Shown here: positions 24,828 through 32,623 of the stretch, in pieces
Numbering within the stretch: the stretch's first letter is position 1
Layout: the number at the start of each line of letters is the position of its first letter
DNA from: Acinetobacter calcoaceticus DSM 30006 = CIP 81.8
GTDB lineage: Bacteria; Pseudomonadota; Gammaproteobacteria; Pseudomonadales; Moraxellaceae
Length of the DNA: 64,000 nucleotides
Direction: 5' to 3'
NCBI RefSeq assembly: GCF_000368965.1
Contig: NZ_KB849778.1
Coordinates: forward strand, 124,001 to 188,000
The notes under the pieces: generated by a model
What the model was told of the DNA's origin: nothing
Database searches by the model: none
What the model saw: only the letters and a program-made list of their open reading frames with translations
Program-made: the position numbers and the translations under genes

Positions 24828-25778
24828 TTATGCTTGTGTCACATGAATACGTAATTCTTTAGGAAGACTAAAGGTTATATTTTCTTCACGCCCATCTAAT
24901 TCTTTAGGTGCTTGGGCGCCCCAGTCTTGTAAACGTTGAATCACTTGCTTAATTAGAATTTCCGGCGCTGACGCACCCGCTGTCACACCAATTTTGCAAG
25001 TATCATTGAACCATGACTGTTCTAACTGATCAGCATTATCTACAAGGTAAGCTGCTTTGCCCATACGCTCTGCAAGCTCGCGTAAACGATTTGAATTTGA
25101 TGAGTTAGGTGAACCTACGACCAATACAACATCACACTGTTCGGCCAAGTCACGTACAGCATCCTGTCTGTTTTGAGTTGCGTAGCAAATATCGTCTTTA
25201 CGTGGCCCTTGAATATGAGGAAATTTTGCACGTAAAGCATCAATAACTTTAGCCGTATCATCAATTGATAAAGTTGTTTGAGTTACAAATGCAAGTTTTT
25301 CAGGGTGTCTTACTGCAAGTGCTGCAACATCCGCTTCATCTTCAACCAGATAAATGTCACCACCTTTTAATTTGTCATATTGACCCATTGTTCCTTCAAC
25401 TTCTGGGTGCCCTTCATGACCAATTAAAATTGCTTCAGTACCTTCACGCGCATATTTAGTCACTTCAATATGAACTTTGGTAACCAAAGGGCAAGTCGCA
25501 TCAAATACTTTTAAGCCTCGGCGCTCCGCTTCTTGCTGAACAGCTTTTGAAACACCGTGCGCACTAAAAATTACAATTGAGTCATCCGGAACCTGATCTA
25601 GTTCATCAACAAAAACTGCCCCTCTTTGACGTAAGTCATCTACCACAAATTTATTGTGTACAACTTCATGACGTACATAAATAGGAGGATTAAAACATTC
25701 TAAAGCCCGATTGACGATTGCTATGGCTCGATCAACACCGGCACAAAAACCACGCGGATTAGCTAACACAATTTCCAT
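24828..25778 (-). CDS. ispH: 4-hydroxy-3-methylbut-2-enyl diphosphate reductase
   Basis: A 316-residue iron-sulfur enzyme, the last step of the MEP pathway, making IPP and DMAPP from HMBPP. Cluster cysteines are in [12 protein letters not shown] (Cys12), DATCPLV (about 96) and [13 protein letters not shown] (near 197-ish by family spacing); His41 and His124 regions (RHEVVHN and [15 protein letters not shown]) and Glu126 are present. It is divergent from gmk with 122 bp between. Confidence 0.96.
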   Translation of the reverse strand: MEIVLANPRGFCAGVDRAIAIVNRALECFNPPIYVRHEVVHNKFVVDDLRQRGAVFVDELDQVPDDSIVIFSAHGVSKAVQQEAERRGLKVFDATCPLVTKVHIEVTKYAREGTEAILIGHEGHPEVEGTMGQYDKLKGGDIYLVEDEADVAALAVRHPEKLAFVTQTTLSIDDTAKVIDALRAKFPHIQGPRKDDICYATQNRQDAVRDLAEQCDVVLVVGSPNSSNSNRLRELAERMGKAAYLVDNADQLEQSWFNDTCKIGVTAGASAPEILIKQVIQRLQDWGAQAPKELDGREENITFSLPKELRIHVTQA

Positions 25779-25837
25779 AACAGCCTCAAAATTAATAAAA
25801 CAGGGGAATTTCTCTTGAATATTTGCAATTAAAACTA

Positions 25838-25866
25838 TTCAGTTTAAACGCACGGTACACTACAAT
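25838..25866 (+). promoter_or_regulatory. candidate gmk promoter
   Basis: TTCAGT (25838-25843), 17 bp, TACAAT (25861-25866). The -10 matches 5/6, the -35 3/6. It would start transcription about 28 nt before gmk. Confidence 0.45.
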
Positions 25867-25900
25867 AGCGAAGATATTTTATCATATCAGGAAAAATATC

Positions 25901-26530
25901 ATGTCGGGTCTATTGTTTGTCGTTTCTGCTGCATCAGGAACAGGCAAAACATCTTTGGTGAAAGCCCTGCTTGATCGTGTAAGCAATTTACATGTTTCAG
26001 TCTCGCATACTACCCGAGGTCAACGTCCTGGTGAGTTAGATGGTGTTCACTATCACTTCACTACAAAAGATGACTTTCTAGACCAAGTAAACCATGAAGG
26101 CTTTATCGAATACGCTGAAGTATTTGGTAATTACTATGGCACTTCTCAAGCAACTGTAAAACAACAGTTAGCTCAAGGACACGATGTTCTACTTGAAATT
26201 GATTGGCAAGGTGCAGAGCAAGTACGCAAACTTTTTCCTGAATCCAAGCAAATATTTATTTTACCGCCAACACAGTTTGACCTACGTCAGCGTTTATCTA
26301 ATCGCGGCACTGACTCAGTTGACGTCATTGAACATCGTTTAAGCTGTGCAGTTGAAGATATGCAGCATTACACGAACTTTGATTACATCATTATTAATGA
26401 TGATTTTAATAAAGCCTTACATGAGCTTGAAGCTGTGATTACAGCAAACCGTTTAGTGTTATCCCAGCAAGCAAAACGTTATCAAACATTAATTCAAGAC
26501 TTGATTACTCCTCAACCAAAACAGGAATAA
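25901..26530 (+). CDS. gmk: guanylate kinase
   Basis: A 209-residue kinase that phosphorylates GMP to GDP using ATP. P-loop SAASGTGKTSL near residues 9-19, GMP-binding SHTTRGQRPGE and EYAEVFGNYYGTS, and the lid region NRGTDSVDVIEHR. ATG 25901 follows AGGA; the frame extends 26 codons upstream without a site. rpoZ follows 72 bp later with its own promoter. Confidence 0.97.
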   Translation: MSGLLFVVSAASGTGKTSLVKALLDRVSNLHVSVSHTTRGQRPGELDGVHYHFTTKDDFLDQVNHEGFIEYAEVFGNYYGTSQATVKQQLAQGHDVLLEIDWQGAEQVRKLFPESKQIFILPPTQFDLRQRLSNRGTDSVDVIEHRLSCAVEDMQHYTNFDYIIINDDFNKALHELEAVITANRLVLSQQAKRYQTLIQDLITPQPKQE

Positions 26531-26531
26531 C

Positions 26532-26560
26532 TTGAGTCTGGATCGAAAGCCTTTTATACT
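26532..26560 (+). promoter_or_regulatory. rpoZ promoter
   Basis: TTGAGT (26532-26537), exactly 17 bp, TATACT (26555-26560), just after the gmk stop. Both hexamers are close to consensus and predict a start near 26567, 36 nt before rpoZ. Confidence 0.68.
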
Positions 26561-26602
26561 GTTTAGTCTGTTCAAATTCACCATTCCAAAACGAGAACTT
26601 TT

Positions 26603-26881
26603 ATGGCACGCGTCACCGTTGAAGATTGTTTAGATCATGTAGACAACCGTTTTGAGCTTGTGCTCGTTGCAAGTAAACGTGCTCGTCAATTGGCACGTCA
26701 AGGCATGGAGCCAACTGTAGAATGGGATAACGACAAACCGACTGTAGTTTCTTTGCGCGAAATCGCGGCAGGACACGTTACGAAAGAAATTCTTAAACAA
26801 CGTGAACAAGATTATCAAACTTCTAGTCTTGATCTTGCTCTTTCTACAAACAGCTTGAATTTAGAAGGTTTTTCTTTCTAA
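26603..26881 (+). CDS. rpoZ: RNA polymerase omega subunit
   Basis: A 92-residue protein recognised by [20 protein letters not shown] and KRARQL, the conserved N-terminal block of omega, which helps assemble and stabilise beta-prime. In other proteobacteria omega also takes part in the ppGpp site of RNA polymerase, and gmk-rpoZ-spoT is a conserved gene order, kept here. Confidence 0.97.
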   Translation: MARVTVEDCLDHVDNRFELVLVASKRARQLARQGMEPTVEWDNDKPTVVSLREIAAGHVTKEILKQREQDYQTSSLDLALSTNSLNLEGFSF

Positions 26882-26896
26882 TTAATTCTGTTTCAT

Positions 26897-26929
26897 AAAA
26901 AAACCATCGTTTTTCTACGGTGGTTTTTT
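26897..26929 (+). terminator. intrinsic terminator of rpoZ
   Basis: Stem AAAACCATCGT/ACGGTGGTTTT (one G-U pair) ending in T6, 15 bp after rpoZ. It separates rpoZ from spoT, so spoT needs its own promoter. Confidence 0.85.
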
Positions 26930-27012
26930 ATTTGGCTTTGTCTTGAATTTAAAGATATTGAAAAAATCAATTATTTTCATTGAAAAAAAATACACTTTTT
27001 CAAATGAAAAAA

Positions 27013-27041
27013 TTGACAAGTTCCGCAATATGCTTTTCATT
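27013..27041 (+). promoter_or_regulatory. candidate spoT promoter
   Basis: A perfect TTGACA (27013-27018) is followed after 17 bp by TTCATT (27036-27041), a poor -10. Several A-runs (A6 to A8) lie just upstream between 26960 and 27012 and could act as an UP element or bend the DNA. Confidence 0.4.
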
Positions 27042-27089
27042 AAGAAGTAGATAGATTTAGTTTCTCAGCATTAGGAAAAAGGGTGATTT

Positions 27090-29195
27090 ATGCCAGGCGA
27101 AGAGGTCAGCCAAGCCAAGCAACAGCTTAAATTGATTATCGACCCTTACTTATCGGTAAGTGAGGTCGAGAAAGTGCTTGCTGCCTGTGATTTTGCCGAT
27201 CTAGCGCATACTGGCATTACACGTAAAAGTGGTGAACCCTACATTCTGCATCCAATTGCTGTCAGCTGCATTCTTGCGAACATGCGTTTAGATGCTGAAA
27301 CTTTAATGGCAGCACTTTTACATGATGTTATTGAAGACACTCAATATACAAAAGAAGATATTACTGAAAAGTTTGGTCTGACAGTTGCCGAGCTAGTTGA
27401 CGGTGTAACCAAACTTAGCCAGTCAAGTGATAAAGAATATAACAAGGCCGCCTCATTCCGAAAAATCTTGCAAGCGACGCTACAGGACCCACGTGTCATT
27501 ATTATTAAATTAGCCGATCGCTATCATAATATGACAACTCTAGGTGCTTTACGTCCAGATAAACGCGCCCGTATTGCTCAAGAAACTCTTGATATCTTTG
27601 TGCCAATGGCGAGATTAGTCGGCATGAATGAAATGGGCGATAATCTAGAAAATCTTTGTTATCAAAATCTTGATCTTGATATGTTTGATAACGTGCAAAA
27701 TGCGCTACGTCAAACCAAACCAGAGCGATGTAAATATCAAAGTATCTGGGAACAAAATCTCGCAGAACTTCTCCACAACTATCATATTCAAGGCCGCATT
27801 AAAAAGAAAAATAACAATATCGAATTATTACGCCATTTCGTTAAAAATGAGATGGATCTACAAGAGCTTACCCATAGCCATGCTTTTGAAATTGTTTTAC
27901 AAACAATTGCCGACTGTGACCGCTTAGTTGATGCTTTAAGAGAAAATTTTCAAGTCATCCAATACCAAGACCATATCCGTCGTCCGCTTCCTGGTGGCAA
28001 CCAATCTTTATTGATTAAACTTAAAGGTGAAAAAACCACATTATCTCTTACCATTCAAACCGAGCTTATGCGTAAAGCTGCCCGTTTTGGTGTAGTATTA
28101 GGTGAAAATGCACCACAAACTTGTCGCTCAGCCATTCAAGCCTCTATGCAGAACTTGAATACGCTTATCGATGGAGAATGTGCAAAAACAACCTTCAATG
28201 ATTTATTAGATTACTTACATCAAGAAAAAATTTGGGTTTACACACCACATGGTCAACTCCATGAATTACCACAAGGTGCTACCGTAGTTGATTTTGCTTA
28301 TTCAGCAAGTTTATTTTTAGGTAACCATGCAGTTGGTGCAAAAGTGGATGGTGAGATTAAACCATTATCTACACCATTAATTAGCGGTCAGGTTATCGAA
28401 GTTATTACGGATGTTTTAGCAACACCAAATCCAGACTGGTTAAGCTTTATTAATACGCAAAAAGCCCGCCGTGCTTTACAACATGTTCTTAAAGATCAAG
28501 AAATAGAAGAACAGCGTCTTGTCGGTGAGCAAGCACTTTCCCGCGCATTAAAACTCTTCAATCGTTCGATCAGTGATCTCTCTGATGCTGACTGGTTAGA
28601 TTTACTGCAATGGCGTCATATCGATAACAAGAATACATTGTTTGAACAAATTGCGGTTGGTGACTTACTTCCTCAACTTGTGGCTAATCACCTATTTGCT
28701 CATGACAAACACCCTCAAGTAGAAAACTCAGATCGACTTATTCAGAGTACTGAAGGTATCGACGTTAAATATGCGCATTGCTGCAATCCAGTTTTAGGTG
28801 ACCCAATTCAGGGGCACTTAACACGTCGTGGGTTAATTGTGCATCGCATCCGCTGCCATAACTTGCTACATGAACAACATCTACATCCTGAAAATATTAT
28901 GCCGCTTCAATGGAAAGCAGATGATGTAGATGATGTACGTTTTACCGCCTACCTCGCTATAGATATGACAATGAATGATGAACAGGTATCAGACCTGATC
29001 TATCAATGTCGTAAAAATAATGCTGGGGTAGAGATGGTTCATTCAAATGAGCAAAGAACTTTTGTTAATATTGTAGTTAACAACCGTAAACATATTGCAA
29101 AAGTCATCCGTGACTTACGTATGCATTATGGTTTCCCGCGTATTGAACGTTTGGATGCTCCTAATCCCCAAATGGAAGTTTCAAAAGTAAGCTAG
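27090..29195 (+). CDS. spoT: (p)ppGpp hydrolase SpoT with degenerate synthetase domain
   Basis: A 701-residue RelA/SpoT-family protein. The hydrolase domain is intact: His54, His78-Asp79, Glu82-Asp83 (LLHDVIEDT) and KLADRYHNMTTL (Asp143, Asn147). The next ~170 residues align with the synthetase domain but lack its motifs: no RxKxxxSIxxKM-like loop, no GYQSLHT (LPGGNQSLLIKL instead), and the EVQIRT glutamate is replaced (LTIQTE). TGS (ATVVDFAYSASLFLGNHAVGAKVDG), a CC-motif segment (YAHCCNPVLGD) and a C-terminal ACT domain follow. This fits the hydrolase-only SpoT known from Moraxellaceae. It would degrade the alarmone made by RelA, encoded elsewhere. Confidence 0.93.
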   Translation: MPGEEVSQAKQQLKLIIDPYLSVSEVEKVLAACDFADLAHTGITRKSGEPYILHPIAVSCILANMRLDAETLMAALLHDVIEDTQYTKEDITEKFGLTVAELVDGVTKLSQSSDKEYNKAASFRKILQATLQDPRVIIIKLADRYHNMTTLGALRPDKRARIAQETLDIFVPMARLVGMNEMGDNLENLCYQNLDLDMFDNVQNALRQTKPERCKYQSIWEQNLAELLHNYHIQGRIKKKNNNIELLRHFVKNEMDLQELTHSHAFEIVLQTIADCDRLVDALRENFQVIQYQDHIRRPLPGGNQSLLIKLKGEKTTLSLTIQTELMRKAARFGVVLGENAPQTCRSAIQASMQNLNTLIDGECAKTTFNDLLDYLHQEKIWVYTPHGQLHELPQGATVVDFAYSASLFLGNHAVGAKVDGEIKPLSTPLISGQVIEVITDVLATPNPDWLSFINTQKARRALQHVLKDQEIEEQRLVGEQALSRALKLFNRSISDLSDADWLDLLQWRHIDNKNTLFEQIAVGDLLPQLVANHLFAHDKHPQVENSDRLIQSTEGIDVKYAHCCNPVLGDPIQGHLTRRGLIVHRIRCHNLLHEQHLHPENIMPLQWKADDVDDVRFTAYLAIDMTMNDEQVSDLIYQCRKNNAGVEMVHSNEQRTFVNIVVNNRKHIAKVIRDLRMHYGFPRIERLDAPNPQMEVSKVS

Positions 29196-29338
29196 TCTTT
29201 ACAAGAGCTATTGGTCAGGTTTATGTTTCTTTAACAAAATCAAACTTTCCAAATCCACTTAATCAATTAAATCGATGATACTTTTGTCCAAACCTATCAT
29301 CGATTATGATGGAAAGAGATTTAATCAAGGAGAACCAA

Positions 29339-29722
29339 ATGTCCCGCCAAGTGATTCATACTGAAAATGCCCCTGCTGCTATCGGCACATACTCTCAAGC
29401 TATTTTAGTAGACAATACGCTATATCTCTCAGGGCAGATTGGTTTAGACCCATACAGTATGGAACTTGTAGAAGGTATCGAAGCTCAAATTCGCCGTGTA
29501 TTTGATAATTTAAAAGCGGTTTGTGAAGCTGCTGGTGGTTCACTTGCAGACATTGCCAAACTTAATATTTTCCTAACCGATTTATCAAATTTCCAACTTG
29601 TAAACCAAATTATGGGTGAATATTTTGCTCAACCCTACCCTGCACGTGCAGCATTAGGTGTAGCTAGTCTACCTAAAGGTGCATTAGTAGAGATGGATGG
29701 TATTGTTATTATCAATCAATAA
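29339..29722 (+). CDS. ridA: RidA-family imine/enamine deaminase
   Basis: A 127-residue YjgF/RidA protein that hydrolyses reactive enamine/imine intermediates such as 2-aminoacrylate; homotrimer in the cytoplasm. Signature [22 protein letters not shown] contains the key Arg and the downstream Glu. ATG 29339 follows AAGGAGA by 5 nt; an ATG at 29306 is further up and has no site. It lies 143 bp after spoT, an order also seen in other gammaproteobacteria. Confidence 0.94.
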   Translation: MSRQVIHTENAPAAIGTYSQAILVDNTLYLSGQIGLDPYSMELVEGIEAQIRRVFDNLKAVCEAAGGSLADIAKLNIFLTDLSNFQLVNQIMGEYFAQPYPARAALGVASLPKGALVEMDGIVIINQ

Positions 29723-29774
29723 GATACAAAATATTAAACACTCGAAATTAAAAAATATTTAGCTCTAAATTAGG

Positions 29775-29833
29775 TACCACCCTTGCGTAAAATTTGAACA
29801 CCACTCAGATTTCCGCTCAGGTGGTATTTTTTT
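29775..29833 (+). terminator. possible terminator after ridA
   Basis: TACCACC (29775-29781) can pair with GGTGGTA (29820-29826), followed by T8; the 38-nt loop is long and a smaller ACCAC/GTGGT stem competes. Position fits the end of the ridA transcript. Confidence 0.5.
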
Positions 29834-29878
29834 ATCCAAAATCCCAATAATAATAAATGAGATTTTAAATGAATTTCA

Positions 29879-29908
29879 TTGACAAACGATAATAATTATC
29901 AATAATAT
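29879..29908 (+). promoter_or_regulatory. bfd promoter overlapped by a Fur box
   Basis: Perfect -35 TTGACA (29879-29884), 18 bp, -10 TAATAT (29903-29908). The spacer holds CGATAAT-A-ATTATCA (29887-29901), which matches the 7-1-7 Fur motif TGATAAT-N-ATTATCA at all but one position. Fur with iron would block RNA polymerase, so bfd should be induced when iron is scarce. Confidence 0.8.
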
Positions 29909-29941
29909 CAATTATCGCATTTATATTTGGGGATCACTCCC

Positions 29942-30136
29942 ATGTACGTTTGCTTGTGTCGTGGCATTACCGATCAAGATATTAAAGACGCTGTTGAAAA
30001 TGGCGCTGAAAGCTATCGCGAAATTCGCGACTTGCTTGATCTCGGTACTTGCTGTGGACGCTGTGCACCAGAAGCACGTGCTATTATTAGTGAAGAATTA
30101 TCAGAAATCGCTGCTCGTATTTCCGTAGCTGCGTAA
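29942..30136 (+). CDS. bfd: bacterioferritin-associated ferredoxin
   Basis: A 64-residue [2Fe-2S] protein with cluster cysteines Cys4, Cys6, Cys38 and Cys41 (CxC...CxxC). Bfd binds bacterioferritin at the haem and passes electrons in to release stored iron. ATG 29942 has GGGGA 8 nt upstream. A Fur box overlaps its promoter. bfr follows after a terminator, so the two genes can be regulated in opposite directions. Confidence 0.95.
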   Translation: MYVCLCRGITDQDIKDAVENGAESYREIRDLLDLGTCCGRCAPEARAIISEELSEIAARISVAA

Positions 30137-30175
30137 AAGAATTATAAACATTTAACCGTATTTATTAGCTCCTCC

Positions 30176-30224
30176 ACCGCTTTTTGCGGAACGTTAATAG
30201 TTCCTCATTCAAGCGGTTTTTTTT
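30176..30224 (+). terminator. intrinsic terminator of bfd
   Basis: ACCGCTT (30176-30182) pairs with AAGCGGT (30211-30217), with an inner GGAAC/GTTCC stem, followed by T8. Confidence 0.82.
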
Positions 30225-30337
30225 GGCAGGAAACTTTCCTTTACTAATATTGTGTTGTTTTTGATTGCGATTTTCATTTGCTGTTCCATAAACTACTCGC
30301 CATATCCATGATTGTTCACTAAAATGGTTTTATAGAT

Positions 30338-30358
30338 TGCCTTAATTGGATTAAGGCA
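30338..30358 (+). promoter_or_regulatory. perfect inverted repeat in the bfr leader
   Basis: TGCCTTAA-TTGGA-TTAAGGCA, an 8-bp perfect inverted repeat with a 5-nt loop, ends 11 nt before the bfr ribosome-binding site (GGAG, 30370-30373). It could be an operator or a leader hairpin. It does not match the Fur motif. The remaining bases 30225-30337 hold no clear promoter. Confidence 0.45.
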
Positions 30359-30381
30359 GAAATTGTTTTGGAGTAGCTACA

Positions 30382-30846
30382 ATGAAAGGCAATCGTGATG
30401 TCATTAATCAGCTTAACCAAGTGCTGTATCATCATTTAACTGCAATTAATCAATACTTTTTACATTCACGCATGTTTAATGATTGGGGAATTGAACAGCT
30501 AGGTTCTGCCGAATATAAAGAATCAATTCGTCAAATGAAGCATGCAGACAAAATTATTGAACGTATTTTGTTTTTAGAAGGCCTGCCTAATCTTCAACAT
30601 TTAGGCAAACTTTATATCGGCCAACACACAGAAGAAGTCCTGCACTGTGACATTCGTAAAGTGAAAGAAAATATAGAGGCAATTCAAAAAACAGTTGCAC
30701 TCGCTGAAACAGAACAAGACTATGTAACTCGTGATCTCGTTCAAGAAATTTTAGAAAAAGAAGAAGAATATTGGGACTGGTTAGATACTCAGATTGACCT
30801 TATCGGCAACGTTGGCATTGAAAATTACATCCAGAGTCAGATGTAA
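30382..30846 (+). CDS. bfr: bacterioferritin, haem-binding type with incomplete ferroxidase site
   Basis: A 154-residue four-helix ferritin subunit (24-mer iron store). The haem-ligand Met52 is present (RQMKHAD). Compared with the E. coli Bfr ferroxidase ligands, position 18 is His (not Glu), 51 is Gln (not Glu), 94 is Val (not Glu) and 130 is Tyr (not His); His54 and Glu127 remain. This is the pattern of the beta-type subunits that bind haem but need an active alpha or Ftn partner, encoded elsewhere. Bfd upstream is the electron donor for iron release. It ends at a strong terminator. Confidence 0.92.
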   Translation: MKGNRDVINQLNQVLYHHLTAINQYFLHSRMFNDWGIEQLGSAEYKESIRQMKHADKIIERILFLEGLPNLQHLGKLYIGQHTEEVLHCDIRKVKENIEAIQKTVALAETEQDYVTRDLVQEILEKEEEYWDWLDTQIDLIGNVGIENYIQSQM

Positions 30847-30854
30847 TTTCTCAT

Positions 30855-30888
30855 AAAAAAATCCCCTTGAGTACAAGGGGATTTTTTT
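30855..30888. terminator. bidirectional intrinsic terminator
   Basis: A 15-bp perfect stem including CCCCTTG/CAAGGGG (30855-30869 with 30874-30888, loop AGTA), with A7 and T7 ends. It serves bfr on the plus strand and pglL on the minus strand. Confidence 0.95.
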
Positions 30889-30889
30889 A

Positions 30890-32518
30890 TTACTTTTCTT
30901 TTAATAAATCTGGTAGCGTTATTTTTTGCTTATACAGGTGCTGTAAAATTAATATTTGCTGCTGCGCCTGCTCTATTTTTCCATTATAAGCCAGCAATTT
31001 TGCATATTTACGTAAATTATAGGGAGTCGCTTTATTCTTTACTGAATTTCCCCACTCAACTAAATCAGCTTCAGGTAATTTAGTTTCTGGATTAAGTTCA
31101 ATCCATTTTAAACGCTCTTCAAACTGCGTTAAAACAAAAATTTTACTGCTTCCCATGAACTCTGCATTTGGCTTTTTATTCTTATAAAGTAAATTACTAT
31201 TCAGAACATAGACATTGTAATCACGTAAAATCGCAATAATAAGCAGTAAACTAACTATCCATATTAAGCGAAAAAGTTGCTTATTAAGTACAATTCCTTT
31301 GAGTACTGGAGTCTGCGCCTGAACAATACCAAGTAAAAAACCACAGGTAAGCAAGAAATAAGCATAGCGCTGTGGGAACTCGAACATGGCATGAATAAAC
31401 ACCGCACACAGCATCATAATCGCTATAATTGAGATGGTTTCTTTAGCCTGTTGATTTAACCAAAGGAACCAACATGCAAAGTAAGCAATGATTACAGTCG
31501 CTAATGGAATACCATTCCAGATAATTAAATCAAGCAGTACATTATGGGCGCTATTAAACCATACATGTACAGTTCCATATTGAATACTATCGACTACAGC
31601 AACACTAGTTTGGCTCCACCCATACCCTGCCCATGGTTGCTGAGCTATAGCATGTAATATCTGTATCCACATACCTACACGCTCATGCCCCGAACCTGCC
31701 CGAGCAACAAACGTACTCGTTTCAGTAATCTCTGTATTTGTAGAGAATTCGATGAATTGAGTGATATAAGGTAAGATTAAGCCAGCAATTAAAAAAAATG
31801 TTAAGCACCACAAAAAGCCTTGAGCAATTCCAAATCTTTTTTGCTTTTTAAACTGCTTAATCATCCAATAGATGAGTAAAAATGGAAAAACTATCCATGA
31901 AGTTCGTGACTGACTCAATGCAACCGTAAATAAAATAATGAGCGCTGAAGGCAATAACAACGAGATAGTTACTTTGTTCTTTTCATATAAATATAAACAC
32001 CCTAATAATCCAATAATTAAAAAGGTCGCCATATTATTGGGTTGACCAAAATTACCGTAAGGACGATTACCCAGCAACTTAAGCACATACGGAATATGAG
32101 ACTCGATATTCAACCATTGGCAAATTGCAATAAAGCTAGTGGCAAGGGATACAATAATTACGAGTAAGCTAAAACCCGAAAAGATTTGATCTCGCTTTTG
32201 TTGATCTAAAGACAGGTTATAACCAGCTAAGACCATAAACCAAAAACCTAGCAAGTAAAATGAACTCAATAAAGCTGTGCTCAAATCAAAAACTAAACCA
32301 AAACCCCACTGTACTATTGGTATAAAAATAAATGGCAGCAACAATAGTTGTGCTCTAGGAATTTTAATATTTTGCTGAATTAGAGCGGCTAATACGCATA
32401 ATCCAGCCCCAAAAGTACTCACTTCACTTGAGAACATGACCCAAGGGCTATAGTGAAATGGAGACAACCATGCAAAACCCAACAGGATTGCAGCGAGGAA
32501 TAGGAAGAATACTTGCAT
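30890..32518 (-). CDS. pglL: general O-oligosaccharyltransferase PglL
   Basis: A 542-residue inner-membrane protein with about 12 helices and a Wzy_C/PglL core. Typical marks are the periplasmic-loop region GNRPYGNFGQPNNMATFL (near residues 150-170), SQSRTSW, and the second loop with GSGHERVGMW and FNSAHNVLLDLIIWNG, which carries the catalytic-type His. A soluble C-terminal tail of about 80 residues follows. It transfers lipid-linked glycan to Ser/Thr of exported proteins. Its position just after tfpO and pilA is the arrangement known from Acinetobacter strains with two such enzymes, this one having the broad substrate range. 105 bp separate it from tfpO. Confidence 0.85.
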   Translation of the reverse strand: MQVFFLFLAAILLGFAWLSPFHYSPWVMFSSEVSTFGAGLCVLAALIQQNIKIPRAQLLLLPFIFIPIVQWGFGLVFDLSTALLSSFYLLGFWFMVLAGYNLSLDQQKRDQIFSGFSLLVIIVSLATSFIAICQWLNIESHIPYVLKLLGNRPYGNFGQPNNMATFLIIGLLGCLYLYEKNKVTISLLLPSALIILFTVALSQSRTSWIVFPFLLIYWMIKQFKKQKRFGIAQGFLWCLTFFLIAGLILPYITQFIEFSTNTEITETSTFVARAGSGHERVGMWIQILHAIAQQPWAGYGWSQTSVAVVDSIQYGTVHVWFNSAHNVLLDLIIWNGIPLATVIIAYFACWFLWLNQQAKETISIIAIMMLCAVFIHAMFEFPQRYAYFLLTCGFLLGIVQAQTPVLKGIVLNKQLFRLIWIVSLLLIIAILRDYNVYVLNSNLLYKNKKPNAEFMGSSKIFVLTQFEERLKWIELNPETKLPEADLVEWGNSVKNKATPYNLRKYAKLLAYNGKIEQAQQQILILQHLYKQKITLPDLLKEK

Positions 32519-32623
32519 AGTGAGAGGTTAGAGACCAAAACTGGAGAGAATTATACATGGAAGCCTAAAAGAAAATGTATGAAGTCTCTATGAAAAGATC
32601 TTGATAGAGTTTACTTCAAAAAA

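Noticed and set aside
27090..29195. spoT as a bifunctional synthetase/hydrolase
   Set aside because: The region matching the synthetase domain lacks its catalytic motifs.
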